From: G016234445 sp964438865
GTDB lineage: Bacteria > Chloroflexota > Dehalococcoidia > Tepidiformales > Tepidiformaceae
Direction: 5' to 3'
DNA: 64,000 nt
Assembly: GCA_964438865.1 (NCBI GenBank)
Contig: CAYTMI010000004.1
Span: 1 to 64,000, forward strand
The notes below the pieces were generated by a model. That model was not told the origin of the DNA, searched no databases, and saw only the letters and a list, made by a program, of their open reading frames with translations. Below are positions 46,704 through 55,281 of the stretch, piece by piece (the stretch's first letter is position 1; each line of letters opens with the position of its first letter). The position numbers were made by a program, and so were the translations under genes.

Positions 46704-48062
46704 TCAGAAGATGGGCCCGGAGTCCTTCCCTTGCTCGACTTCGCCGAGGGCGTTGGCCGTTTCGAGGAGGCCGTTGGTGGCCATCAGGCGGCGGCGGATG
46801 CCCGTGAGGGCGCTGTCATCGGCGCTGCCAAGGGCGCGCTGGACGAGGGCGAAGAGGGTTTCGCCCGTCATCAGGCAGTAGCGGTAGTTTTCGCAGGCGA
46901 TGCGAAGGGCGGTGGTGAAGCGCTCACCACGGTCGTCGGGCGGCATCGTCCGCAGGCCGTTGACCACGATGACCCCGCGGAGTTGTTCGCCCTTTGCGAG
47001 GAGGTGCTGTTCGAGGCGGCGCTGGAGGCGGATGTAGGGCCATTCGACCACCGTGTCGCGGCTGCCCTCGGCGGCGACGAACGCCTGCGCCCCTTCGCTT
47101 TCGGCGGTGAGGATGTCGCCTTCGCCCCCTTCGACGCCGAACCCGAGGATGCGCAGCGCGTCCGTGACGGCCTCGGAGAAGGCTCGCCCTTCTTCGAAGA
47201 TGAGGCGGCGGTGGTTCGCGAGGGAGGTCAGCTGCTCCCGGACCGCGTCGAGGCGGGCCTTGGCTTCGAGGGCGGCCTTCTCAGCTTCTTCGGCCTCCGC
47301 CTCCACCTGTTCGAGGCCGGGAACCGCGAAGCTTCGCGCCCAGACGGGTTCGGGCGTTGGATTGGCCGCGGAGAGCAGCGTCCGGGCCGCCTCCACCACA
47401 TAGTCCGCGCATTTCGAGCGGATTCCGCCGACTTCATCGGGGAAAACCGGCAGGAAGACGACTCTGCCGCCGAGGACCCGGAACTCGACGGCGACGGCGA
47501 CGCCGGAACCGCCCGTGGCGATGACGCGCGGGGCGGCGTGCTGGAAGGCCGGCTGCCGGTCGTCGAAGAGGGCGCGGTACTGGAGGTCGCTGCGGAGTTC
47601 GCGGATGATGCGGGCCGCAGGGTGGTCGTCGATGGCCATCCGCAGCTGCTTGCCTTCCGCGGCCTTAAGGAAGGGCGGACCCCAGGCCATCCCGGCGGGT
47701 GCGGGCAGCCAGCTGTAGCGGTCGCAGCCTTCGAACCCGGCCACGCCCGTGATCGCGAGGTTCGGTCTCCCGGCCACGAAGACAACGCCACCCGCTTCCA
47801 GCAGGCGCTGGGTCTCCTCGGTCCGGCGGCGCAGTTGGTCGGCCATGGAAACGGCCGTTGGGCTGCTGGGGACGTTGAGCACCGGCCGGCCATCGAAAGC
47901 CTCGTAGTCTTTGCCCTCGGAGAGGACGGCATGGACGGTGGCGGTGATGCTCGCGGGGTCGACGAAGAGCGCGTCGTAGTCGCTGTAACTGGGGGCGGTG
48001 AGGACGTTGTAGTTGTCGATTGCGGGGTCGGGCATGCCGTAGCCGATAGCGAGCAGGCGCAT
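46704..48062 (-). CDS. Unknown three-part protein coupled to galU
   Basis: 452 residues, start overlapping the galU stop by 1 nt (TGATG). Residues 1-225 form an alpha/beta domain (RLLAIGYGMPDPAIDNYN, VFVAGRPNLAI) that may be amidotransferase-like. Residues about 245-295 form an Ala/Glu-rich coiled coil. The C-terminal part (residues 300-420) contains EWPYIRLQRRLEQHLL and RGVIVVNGLRTMPPDDR, reminiscent of a PD-(D/E)xK nuclease-like fold, though catalytic residues cannot be fixed by eye. I do not recognise a named family. Confidence 0.75.
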   Translation of the reverse strand: MRLLAIGYGMPDPAIDNYNVLTAPSYSDYDALFVDPASITATVHAVLSEGKDYEAFDGRPVLNVPSSPTAVSMADQLRRRTEETQRLLEAGGVVFVAGRPNLAITGVAGFEGCDRYSWLPAPAGMAWGPPFLKAAEGKQLRMAIDDHPAARIIRELRSDLQYRALFDDRQPAFQHAAPRVIATGGSGVAVAVEFRVLGGRVVFLPVFPDEVGGIRSKCADYVVEAARTLLSAANPTPEPVWARSFAVPGLEQVEAEAEEAEKAALEAKARLDAVREQLTSLANHRRLIFEEGRAFSEAVTDALRILGFGVEGGEGDILTAESEGAQAFVAAEGSRDTVVEWPYIRLQRRLEQHLLAKGEQLRGVIVVNGLRTMPPDDRGERFTTALRIACENYRYCLMTGETLFALVQRALGSADDSALTGIRRRLMATNGLLETANALGEVEQGKDSGPIF

Positions 48063-48928
48063 CAGAGAGACCTCGATTCCAGCAGTTGGCGAAGGTGGGT
48101 GGCGATGTCGGGCCGGGCGAGGCCAGCGGCGATGGAGGCGATGAGGTAGCCCGCCGGGCGCCCGGTATCGTAGCGGTCGCCGTCGTAGGCGCAGGCCCAG
48201 ACGGGTTCGCCGGCCGCCACCTGGCCAGCGATGGCGTCGGTGATCTGGAGTTCGCCGTTGCGGCCGGGCTTGAGGCTGTCAATCTGCGCGAAGATGCTGG
48301 CGGAAAGGATGTAGCGGCCGACGATCGCGAGGGTGGACGGCGCATCTTCGAGTGCCGGCTTTTCGACGAGGCCGCGGACCGGAGCGGGGTTGATGCCGGC
48401 GGGTGCGTCGACGATCCCGTACTGGGGTGTCTCCTCGCGGGGCACGTCCATCACGGCGAGGACGGTGCCGCCGTGGGATTCGTGGACTGCCGCGAGCTGA
48501 CGGGTGACGGGGTTTGAGCCGAGGATGAGGTCATCGGGGAAAAGCAGTGCGAAGGGTTCGCCTTCGACGTACTGGCGCGCACAACGGACAGCGTGCGCGA
48601 TGCCGCGGGGCTGGTCCTGGTGGGCGAAATGGAAGTGTGCGAGCTTCGCGGGGGCCCCGAGGGTCGCGAGGAGGGTAGCGTCGCCGCGTTCGCGGGCCCA
48701 GGCCTCGGCCCGGCTGGTGGTGCCGAAGTGGTCGCGGATAGCTTCTTTGCCGGCGGCGACGACGAAGACAATCTCGTCGATGCCGGAATTGACGCATTCT
48801 TCGACGGCGTACTGGATGAGGGGCTTGTCGACGATGGGGAGCATTTCTTTGGGGACGGCCTTGGTGGCGGGCAGCATCCTGGTGCCGAGGCCGGCGGCGA
48901 GGATGACGGCCTTGCGAACCTTTGGCAT
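48062..48928 (-). CDS. galU: UTP-glucose-1-phosphate uridylyltransferase
   Basis: 288 residues starting MPKVRKAVILAAGLGTRMLP, the nucleotidyltransferase loop, followed by PKEMLPIVDKPLIQYAVEE, FALLFPDDLIL near 118, GLVEKPALEDAP near 168 and YDTGRPAGYLIA near 252. It makes UDP-glucose for envelope polysaccharides. A -10 box lies 6 nt before the ATG, so the gene is probably leaderless; it is divergent from infC. Confidence 0.94.
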   Translation of the reverse strand: MPKVRKAVILAAGLGTRMLPATKAVPKEMLPIVDKPLIQYAVEECVNSGIDEIVFVVAAGKEAIRDHFGTTSRAEAWARERGDATLLATLGAPAKLAHFHFAHQDQPRGIAHAVRCARQYVEGEPFALLFPDDLILGSNPVTRQLAAVHESHGGTVLAVMDVPREETPQYGIVDAPAGINPAPVRGLVEKPALEDAPSTLAIVGRYILSASIFAQIDSLKPGRNGELQITDAIAGQVAAGEPVWACAYDGDRYDTGRPAGYLIASIAAGLARPDIATHLRQLLESRSL

Positions 48929-48934
48929 GGGGGC

Positions 48935-48940
48935 ATGGTA
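48935..48940 (-). promoter_or_regulatory. Candidate -10 box of leaderless galU
   Basis: Minus strand TACCAT, then 6 nt, then the galU ATG. Confidence 0.45.
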
Positions 48941-49022
48941 CGTGCGCGGTCGGTAAGCGGATATACAGCAAGCTGGCCGAATGCTATCCTCGGAACTTGT
49001 CCGAATTCACCTGGGAAGACAT

Positions 49023-49748
49023 TTGAGGAAACGACCGAAGCTACCCCCGAAGCCGCCGCCGCCGGAACCGCGCATCAACGAACGCATCCGAGTCCCTGAA
49101 GTCCGCCTCATCGATGAGGAAGGTCGCCAGGTCGGAGTTGTTCGCACGAGCGAGGCCATCGTCATGGCCCGCCAGCGGGACGTTGACCTGGTGGAGGTGG
49201 CCGCACAGGCCAGCCCGCCTGTTGCCCGCCTCATGGACTTTGGCCGTTACAAGTACGAACAGTCCAAGAAGGACAGGGAGGCCAAGAAGCACCAGGTCAA
49301 CATGCAGCTCCGCGAAGTGCGGATGAAGCCGAAGATCGACGACCACGACGTCGACTTCAAGACCCGCACGGCGGCGAAGCTGCTGAAGCAAGGTGACAAA
49401 GTCAAAGTGACGGTCATGTTCCGTGGCCGTGAGATCACCCACCCGCAGATCGGGAAAAATCTGCTGGACCGGGTGTTCGCCAGCCTCGAAGAGATCGCGA
49501 TCAAGGAAAAGGATGCGATGCTCGAGGGGCGGCACATGACGATCATCCTTGCGCCTGACAAAAAGAAAATCGCTGCGAAGGCCCGGGCGGCTGCTGCGGC
49601 CGGTGCGGCGCCGGAAGAAGAAGAAGACGACGAAGCCATCGTCGCCGCCGCTGCCGCGGCCCCCGTGGTGGGCGAAGACGATGACGAGGACGAAGGCGAA
49701 GATGACCTCGGCGACGAGGAAACGGCTGCCGAGACGACTGGAGAATAA
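49023..49748 (+). CDS. infC: Translation initiation factor IF-3 with long acidic tail
   Basis: 241 residues from TTG (LRKRPKLPPKPPPPEPRINERI). The N-domain has RVPEVRLIDEEGRQVGV, the linker KYEQSKKDREAKKH and the C-domain MKPKIDDHDVDFKTR. After about residue 180 comes an Ala/Glu/Asp-rich extension of about 55 residues that is absent from standard IF3. An in-frame ATG at 48981 would add 14 residues and is an alternative. Heads the conserved infC-rpmI-rplT operon. Confidence 0.93.
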   Translation: MRKRPKLPPKPPPPEPRINERIRVPEVRLIDEEGRQVGVVRTSEAIVMARQRDVDLVEVAAQASPPVARLMDFGRYKYEQSKKDREAKKHQVNMQLREVRMKPKIDDHDVDFKTRTAAKLLKQGDKVKVTVMFRGREITHPQIGKNLLDRVFASLEEIAIKEKDAMLEGRHMTIILAPDKKKIAAKARAAAAAGAAPEEEEDDEAIVAAAAAAPVVGEDDDEDEGEDDLGDEETAAETTGE

Positions 49749-49751
49749 GAC

Positions 49752-49949
49752 GTGCCGAAGCTCAAGACCCACAAGGGCGCTGCCGCCCGCTTTCGCATAA
49801 CCGGCGGCGGCAAGATCATGCGTATGCAGGGCAGCCGCAACAACTTCCGCAGGAAGAAGCGCAAGCCCGTCACCGTGCGATTCGGTCGCACCGTCGCGGT
49901 CGCCGGAACACACACGAAGGTCATCCGCGACATGCTCGCGGGCCAGTAG
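49752..49949 (+). CDS. rpmI: Ribosomal protein bL35
   Basis: 65 residues from GTG, 3 nt after infC: PKLKTHKGAAARFRITGGGK with the basic NNFRRKKRKP segment. Standard length and position. Confidence 0.97.
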   Translation: MPKLKTHKGAAARFRITGGGKIMRMQGSRNNFRRKKRKPVTVRFGRTVAVAGTHTKVIRDMLAGQ

Positions 49950-49970
49950 CGAGCACGAGGAGAACACTCC

Positions 49971-50327
49971 ATGAGCCGAGTGAAGCGTGGCGTCACGGCG
50001 CATCGCCGCCACAAGAAGATCCTGGGCCTGACGAAGGGCCACGCCGGGCAGCGTCATCGCCTTATCAAGCGCGCCAACGAGAGCATGCTCCACGCGCTGC
50101 GCTACAACTATGTGAACCGGCGCGACCGCAAGGGCGACTTCCGCGAACTCTGGATCATCCGGATCAACGCAGCAGCCCGTCTTCATGGCCTCAGCTATAG
50201 CCGGCTGATGCACGGTCTGAAGGTCGCGGGCATCGAACTCGACCGGAAGGCGCTCGCGGACATCGCGGTGACCCGCCCCGACGCGTTCGAAACGCTGGCC
50301 GGGCAGGCCAAGGCCGCGCTCGCCTGA
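49971..50327 (+). CDS. rplT: Ribosomal protein bL20
   Basis: 118 residues, ATG behind GAGGAG. SRVKRGVTAHRRHKKILGL at the N-terminus and DRKGDFRELWIIRINAAAR near 73-91 are the bL20 signatures. Last gene of the infC operon, followed by a strong hairpin. Confidence 0.98.
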   Translation: MSRVKRGVTAHRRHKKILGLTKGHAGQRHRLIKRANESMLHALRYNYVNRRDRKGDFRELWIIRINAAARLHGLSYSRLMHGLKVAGIELDRKALADIAVTRPDAFETLAGQAKAALA

Positions 50328-50354
50328 GGCGAACCCACAACCCAAGCAACAGAA

Positions 50355-50384
50355 CGAAGAGAGCGCCCCAGGGCGCTCTCTTCG
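50355..50384 (+). terminator. Terminator of infC-rpmI-rplT
   Basis: A perfect 13-bp stem (CGAAGAGAGCGCC with its complement) around the loop CCAG, 27 nt after rplT. No T tract follows. Confidence 0.8.
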
Positions 50385-50458
50385 CGTGTGGGCTGCGCAC
50401 GGAGTGGGGCGCAGGTACACTTTGCAGCGCACTACTTGTCTGAAGGGAACTCGCGACC

Positions 50459-51643
50459 ATGCGTGAAGCTTTGATTGTCGATGCCATCCGGACGCCGCTT
50501 GGGCGCCGCGGGGGAGTCCTGAGCAAGGAACACCCCATCGGCACCTCCGCGCTCCTGCTCAAGGAACTCGTGAAGCGCAACAACTTCGACCCGGAAGTGG
50601 TCGACGACGTGATTTACGGCTGCGTCAGCGAAGTTGGCGCGCAGTCGACGAACCTGGCCCGCAACATCGTCCTCACCTCCGGCTGGCCCTACACCATCCC
50701 CGGCGTGACCCTCGACCGCCAGTGCTCTTCGAGCCAGCAGGCCGTCCACTTCGCTGCGAACCAGATCGTGAGTGGCGCCCATGATGTCGTTGTCGCTGGC
50801 GGCACGGAGTTCATGTCGCAGATCCCGCTTGGTTCGAACGTCGGCCAGAACCTCGGCTACCCGTTCACGGCGGCGATGAACGAAAAGTACGACCTCACCT
50901 CGCAGGGGCTCTCGGCCGAGCGCATCGCCCAGAAGTGGGGGATCGACCGCGGCGAAGCGGACGAGTTCGCGGCCGAAAGCCAGCAGAAGGCGGCGCGCGC
51001 CCAGAAGGAAGGCCGCTTCAAGCGCGAGATGATCCCGGTGCCGGGGAAGCGCAAGAGCAAGGACGCCCAGGGGAACGAGACCTGGACTGACGCGATCATC
51101 GACTTCGACGAGGGCATCCGGCCGGAAACGACGGTGGAGACTCTGGCCGCCCTCAAGCCTTCGTTCAAGGAAGACGGCGTCCACCACGCCGGGAACTCCA
51201 GCCAGATCACCGACGGATCGGCTGCCGTGCTCCTGACCCACGCTGACAAGGCCAAAGAGATGGGCTGGAAGCCGCGGGGGCGGATCATCGCCCAGGCCGT
51301 TGTCGGGTCCGACCCGGCCCTGATGCTCACCGAGCCGATCACGGCCACGCCGCTCGCGCTTCAGCGTGCCGGGCTGCACATGCGCGACATCGACCTTGTG
51401 GAGATCAATGAGGCCTTCGCAAGCGTGGTCCTGGCATGGAAGCGCGAAATGAACGCCGACATGAGCAAGGTGAACGTCAACGGCGGCGCCATCGCTCTCG
51501 GCCATCCGACGGGGTGTACGGGCGCGCGGCTCTTCGGCACCATCCTCAACGAACTCGAACGTATCGACGGCCGCTACGGGCTGATCACGATGTGCGTCGG
51601 CGGAGGCATCGGTACGGCCACCATCATCGAGCGGCTGAAGTAA
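50459..51643 (+). CDS. Thiolase (acetyl-CoA C-acyltransferase type)
   Basis: 394 residues. Nucleophilic Cys89 in TLDRQCSSSQQA, catalytic His in NGGAIALGHPTGCTGAR near 341, and the second Cys in CVGGGIGTATIIE near 380. NEAFA near residue 320 completes the active site. It is probably a beta-oxidation thiolase; synthesis and degradation cannot be separated by sequence. It is convergent with the phosphotransferase gene. Confidence 0.94.
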   Translation: MREALIVDAIRTPLGRRGGVLSKEHPIGTSALLLKELVKRNNFDPEVVDDVIYGCVSEVGAQSTNLARNIVLTSGWPYTIPGVTLDRQCSSSQQAVHFAANQIVSGAHDVVVAGGTEFMSQIPLGSNVGQNLGYPFTAAMNEKYDLTSQGLSAERIAQKWGIDRGEADEFAAESQQKAARAQKEGRFKREMIPVPGKRKSKDAQGNETWTDAIIDFDEGIRPETTVETLAALKPSFKEDGVHHAGNSSQITDGSAAVLLTHADKAKEMGWKPRGRIIAQAVVGSDPALMLTEPITATPLALQRAGLHMRDIDLVEINEAFASVVLAWKREMNADMSKVNVNGGAIALGHPTGCTGARLFGTILNELERIDGRYGLITMCVGGGIGTATIIERLK

Positions 51644-51660
51644 CAGCGACCCGGTTCGCC

Positions 51661-51694
51661 TGTGCGGCGCCGCCTCAGCCGGTGGCGCCGCGCA
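51661..51694. terminator. Hairpin between thiolase and phosphotransferase genes
   Basis: TGTGCGGCGCC (51661-51671) pairs with GGCGCCGCGCA (51684-51694). It overlaps the last codons of the minus-strand gene and can serve both convergent transcripts. Confidence 0.6.
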
Positions 51695-52742
51695 GACCGG
51701 GGTCGGCGGCGTGCTCTGCCCGGGTGAGGGCGTGGCGCACGAACTCGGGGGCCTGGTCGAACTTCTCGAAGCCTTCACCGACGGTCTCGCCGGCCTTGAA
51801 CCGCGCCCAGATGCCTTCGATGATCACGGCGCGCTTGAAGTAGGCGAAGAGTTCGTACCATTCGGCGTTCGAGACGTCGATCACCGCGCGCCGGCCGTAC
51901 TCCGCGGCCAATTCGCCGCGGGTAAGGAACCCGGGCTTCGCCGTCACGAAGGTGACGCGGCCCATCGCGATGACTCGCGGGGAGTCGGTGGTCTCGCCCC
52001 AACTGGTCAACAGCCAGCCAAGGTCGGTGAGCGGGTCGCCGAGGGTGGCCATCTCCCAGTCGAAGATGGCCGAGATCGCGGGTCCCCAGGTGACGGCCAT
52101 GTTCCCGAGGCGGTAGTCGCCGTGGACGATTGTGGGCGGTGGAGAGGCGGGGAGCGTGAGCCGCAGCCGGCGGACGAGTTCGTCGATCTCCGGGAAGTCG
52201 CGAGTCTTCGAACGGGACCATTGTTCCGACCAACGCCGAAGCTGGCGTTCGAGAAAGCCATCCGGGCGGCCAAAGTCTTCGAGGCCGACGGCCTGGTAGT
52301 CGACCCCATGAAGTTTCGCCAGCGTGTCCGCGACGGCGAGGCTCAGAGCCTTGCGGTCCTGGGGGGTGTCGACGAGGCCGGGCGGGAAGTCGTCTTCATT
52401 GGCGATAGCGCCGTGACGGTACTCCATAACGTAGAACGGTGATCCCGTGACGCTGGCGTCTTCGCAGAGGGCTTGCGGACGCGGGACGGGGACGGCCGTC
52501 GGCGCGAGCGCCGCGAGGACGCGGTACTCGCGAGCCATGTCGTGGGCGGTTGGAAGGACGTGGCCGAGCGGCTGGCGTCGAAGCACCCATTCCCGGCCGG
52601 GCGCGGTCACACGGTAGGTCAGGTTGGAGCGCCCACCGCTGATGATGGCGAACTCGAGCGGGACATCACCGCCTTCGATGTGTTCGGCGAAGAAGCGTGA
52701 GACGCCCGCGAAGTCGATCCCGGGGGGTATGGGGTCAGTCAT
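51675..52742 (-). CDS. Phosphotransferase family protein (APH/ACAD10-like)
   Basis: 355 residues of aminoglycoside-phosphotransferase fold: GGRSNLTYRV near 38-47, VLRRQPLGHVLPTAHDMARE near 60, catalytic loop VHGDYRLGNMA near 213 and metal-binding IFDWEMATLGDPLTDLGW near 232. This is the group close to ACAD10/11 kinase domains that phosphorylate 4-hydroxyacyl-CoA, so a fatty-acid or acyl-CoA role fits the thiolase next door. It overlaps the upstream hydrolase gene by 4 nt. Confidence 0.88.
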   Translation of the reverse strand: MTDPIPPGIDFAGVSRFFAEHIEGGDVPLEFAIISGGRSNLTYRVTAPGREWVLRRQPLGHVLPTAHDMAREYRVLAALAPTAVPVPRPQALCEDASVTGSPFYVMEYRHGAIANEDDFPPGLVDTPQDRKALSLAVADTLAKLHGVDYQAVGLEDFGRPDGFLERQLRRWSEQWSRSKTRDFPEIDELVRRLRLTLPASPPPTIVHGDYRLGNMAVTWGPAISAIFDWEMATLGDPLTDLGWLLTSWGETTDSPRVIAMGRVTFVTAKPGFLTRGELAAEYGRRAVIDVSNAEWYELFAYFKRAVIIEGIWARFKAGETVGEGFEKFDQAPEFVRHALTRAEHAADPGLRGATG

Positions 52743-53377
52743 GCAGCGCTTATTATCCGCGCAATGAAGCTGGCCGTGGCAGACGCCGCCTCGTCGATGA
52801 GGTCAGCCTGCGACACCGCAGCGCCCCTGGGCGTGTTGAGGTCGTGATCGCCGCCCGCGAGCCAGTGGACTGCTACCGTCGGCGAGAGGTCGTAGTCCGC
52901 GACTTCTGCCGGAAGGCCGAAGGGGTCGCGCGTCCCCTGGAGGATGAGCGCGGGTGCTCGGAGGACGCGGAGGTGGTCGATCCGGGGCTTCTCCGGGCGG
53001 CCGGGGGCGTGGAACGGGTATCCGAAGCAGATCAGTCCGCGGCAGCCAAGTTCGTCCGCCACCATGCTCGCCATTCGCCCGCCCATCGACTTCCCGCCGA
53101 TGAAGAGCCCGCTCCCGCCGCCACATGCGTTCACAACCTCCCGCCACGTTTCGAGCAGCACCGCCTCGCGGTCTGGTGGGCGCCGGGTCCTGGCCTCCCT
53201 CCGGGCGCGCATGTAGGGGAACTCGAAACGGAGCACACGCAGTCCCCGGCTCGCCAGGCCTCCGGTCAGCGCTTCCATGAAGGGGCTGTCCATCGGTGTG
53301 CCGGCGCCGTGGGCAACCAGCAGTGACGGGCCGCCAGCGGGGCCTCCGTCCAACACCGGGACGGCCGTGGCTTCCAT
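52739..53377 (-). CDS. Alpha/beta hydrolase (KANL3/Tex30-like)
   Basis: 212 residues with oxyanion region LLVAHGAGTPMDSPFM near 19, nucleophile elbow GGKSMGGRMAS near 94, acid DPFG (GTRDPFGLP) near 147 and His in AGGDHDL near 174. Substrate unknown. Tightly coupled to the phosphotransferase (4-nt overlap) and 2 nt from the ABC ATPase gene upstream. Confidence 0.86.
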   Translation of the reverse strand: MEATAVPVLDGGPAGGPSLLVAHGAGTPMDSPFMEALTGGLASRGLRVLRFEFPYMRARREARTRRPPDREAVLLETWREVVNACGGGSGLFIGGKSMGGRMASMVADELGCRGLICFGYPFHAPGRPEKPRIDHLRVLRAPALILQGTRDPFGLPAEVADYDLSPTVAVHWLAGGDHDLNTPRGAAVSQADLIDEAASATASFIARIISAA

Positions 53378-53379
53378 GC

Positions 53380-54324
53380 CTACCCTGGCCGCGACCAGCG
53401 AGCGGGGTCCCCGGCCACGGGTTCCGTGGCGTCAGAAGCTTCTTCCGGGTCGGCGGTGGTTGCCGGCTCGGATGGGGGGCGTTTCGCCAGTTCTCCGCCG
53501 TCAGCGGCGAGCGCGGCCGCACCGAATAGGCTGGTGTCGGCGCCCACCAGCGAAGACAGGCCGGAGCCGCCGCCGGTGGATGGCAAGGCCGCCCGGAAGG
53601 GGCCACGTTCCGTCTCCTGGTGGCGGCCCCAGATGTGCTGTTGTTCGCGGGCAAGCAGGCGGCCGTCGGCGAGTTCCTCCACGCGGTCGGCGAGTTCCAT
53701 CACCAGGCGGTCGTGGGTGCAGGTGATGATGGTGACGCCCTCGCCCCGCGCAATTTCGCGGAGGAGGTCGAAGACGGCGGTCGCCGTCGCGGAGTCGAGT
53801 TCGCCGGTGGGCTCGTCGGCGAGCAGGAGGTCGGGGCTGGTGGCCATGGCGCGGGCGATGGCGACGCGCTGTTGTTCGCCGCCGGAGAGTTCGTAGGGCC
53901 GGTGGTGGGCTCGCCGCCCGAGCCCGACGAGGCTGAGGGCTTCGCGGGCCCGACGGGAACGATCCGCGTTCCGGTAACCGGCTATCCGAAGCGGTAATTC
54001 TACGTTCTCCTGGGCCGAAAGCAGGGGCAGGAGCCCGAACGACTGGAAGATGAACCCGAGCTTCGTCCGCCGCAGTTTGTTCAGGTCGCCTTCGCCCATG
54101 GTGTCGACGCGGGCGCCGTCGATCAGGATCTGGCCTTCCGTCGGGCGGTCCAGCCCGGCGATGAGGTTCAGGAGCGTCGTCTTCCCCGACCCGGAACGCC
54201 CGGTGAGGGCGAGGAACTCGCCCGGCTGCACGGCAAGGGTGACCTCCTTGACCGCCCAGACTTCCTCCGCGCCGAGCTTGAAGAGGCGAGAGACGCCGTT
54301 GACCTCGACTGCTGCTCCCGACAT
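53380..54324 (-). CDS. ABC transporter ATPase of MacB/LolD type, long C-terminal tail
   Basis: 314 residues. Walker A TGRSGSGKTTLL near 41, signature LSGGEQQRVAIARAM near 145, Walker B LLLADEPTGELDS near 165, H-loop TCTHDRLV. The EPTGELD signature and 'FQSFGLLPLLSAQENVELP' arrangement (split here by segments) mark the MacB/LolD group that drives FtsX-type permeases. Residues 230-314 are a Ser/Ala/Pro-rich disordered extension not usual in the family. Follows a second ATPase by 2 nt. Confidence 0.92.
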   Translation of the reverse strand: MSGAAVEVNGVSRLFKLGAEEVWAVKEVTLAVQPGEFLALTGRSGSGKTTLLNLIAGLDRPTEGQILIDGARVDTMGEGDLNKLRRTKLGFIFQSFGLLPLLSAQENVELPLRIAGYRNADRSRRAREALSLVGLGRRAHHRPYELSGGEQQRVAIARAMATSPDLLLADEPTGELDSATATAVFDLLREIARGEGVTIITCTHDRLVMELADRVEELADGRLLAREQQHIWGRHQETERGPFRAALPSTGGGSGLSSLVGADTSLFGAAALAADGGELAKRPPSEPATTADPEEASDATEPVAGDPARWSRPG

Positions 54325-54326
54325 CG

Positions 54327-55235
54327 CTACACCTCCCCGAGGCGGCGGATGGGGTCGGGCAGCACTTCGACGTGGCCATCGCCAAGAAGGACCTTCGCGC
54401 GTTCGCGGATGCTCAGCTTTTCGAGGAATTCGCGGGGGATCTGGAGGCGGCCGGCGGCGTCGACAAGGACGTATTCGTCGTGGACGACTTCCGGGCGGCC
54501 CCGGTCGTGGCTGATGCGGCGAAAGATCTCGGTGCTCGTCCGGCCGTCGCGGATGGCGACTACGCGGTCGACCCGGGAGGCGATGTCGGGGTCATGGGTG
54601 ACGATGACGATGGTGACCCCGTAGCGGTTGTTGAGTTCAGTGAAAGTCTCGTAGATGAGGTCGGCTCCGAGGGTGTCGAGTTCGCCGGTGGGCTCGTCGG
54701 CAAGGAGCAATGGCGGGTTGTTCGCGATTGCGACGGCAATGGAGACGCGCTGCTGTTCGCCGCCGGAAAGCTGTTCCGGCTTGTGATGGAGGCGGTGGCC
54801 CAGTTGGACCACTTCGAGCAGTTCCGTCGCCCGGCGCCGCGCCTGAGAAGCTGACGCTCCATCGAGGATCATCGGGATTTCGACGTTCTGGACGGCGCCG
54901 AGGTAGGGGACAAGGTTGCGCCCGGTCTGCTGCCAGACAAAGCCAACCTGCTTCCGGCGGTAGGTGACCATGTCCTTGGGCGACATCGTGAGGAGGTCTT
55001 TGCCATCGACGAAGGCGCGGCCGGCGCTGGGCTGGTCGAGCCCGGCAAGGATGTTGAGGAGCGTGCTCTTGCCAGAGCCGGAGGCGCCGACGATCGCCAT
55101 TACTTCGCCGCGGCGGACCTTGAGGTCGAGCCCGCGAAGGGCCACCACTTCCAGATCCGCGATCTTGTAGATCTTGAAGAGGTCTTCGCAGCGGATGTAG
55201 AGCGACGCGAGTTCGCGTTGGGAAGGCGAGGTCAT
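54327..55235 (-). CDS. ABC transporter ATPase fused to AbrB-like C-terminal domain
   Basis: 302 residues starting MTSPSQRELASLYIRCEDLF. Walker A GASGSGKSTLLN near 52, signature LSGGEQQRVSIAVAI near 157, Walker B LLLADEPTGELDT near 177, H-loop VTHDPDIAS. After residue 255 the segment VLVDAAGRLQIPREFLEKL and KVLLGDGHVEVLP matches the swapped-hairpin SpoVT/AbrB pattern (DxxGRxxIPxExxxxLxI). Such a fusion is uncommon; it may mediate dimerisation or DNA/protein binding. It lies 46 nt after the giant permease gene. Confidence 0.9.
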   Translation of the reverse strand: MTSPSQRELASLYIRCEDLFKIYKIADLEVVALRGLDLKVRRGEVMAIVGASGSGKSTLLNILAGLDQPSAGRAFVDGKDLLTMSPKDMVTYRRKQVGFVWQQTGRNLVPYLGAVQNVEIPMILDGASASQARRRATELLEVVQLGHRLHHKPEQLSGGEQQRVSIAVAIANNPPLLLADEPTGELDTLGADLIYETFTELNNRYGVTIVIVTHDPDIASRVDRVVAIRDGRTSTEIFRRISHDRGRPEVVHDEYVLVDAAGRLQIPREFLEKLSIRERAKVLLGDGHVEVLPDPIRRLGEV

Positions 55236-55281
55236 GGGCGGGAGGCCCCCGCAACAGCGATGGTTGTTCGCATGTCCACTC

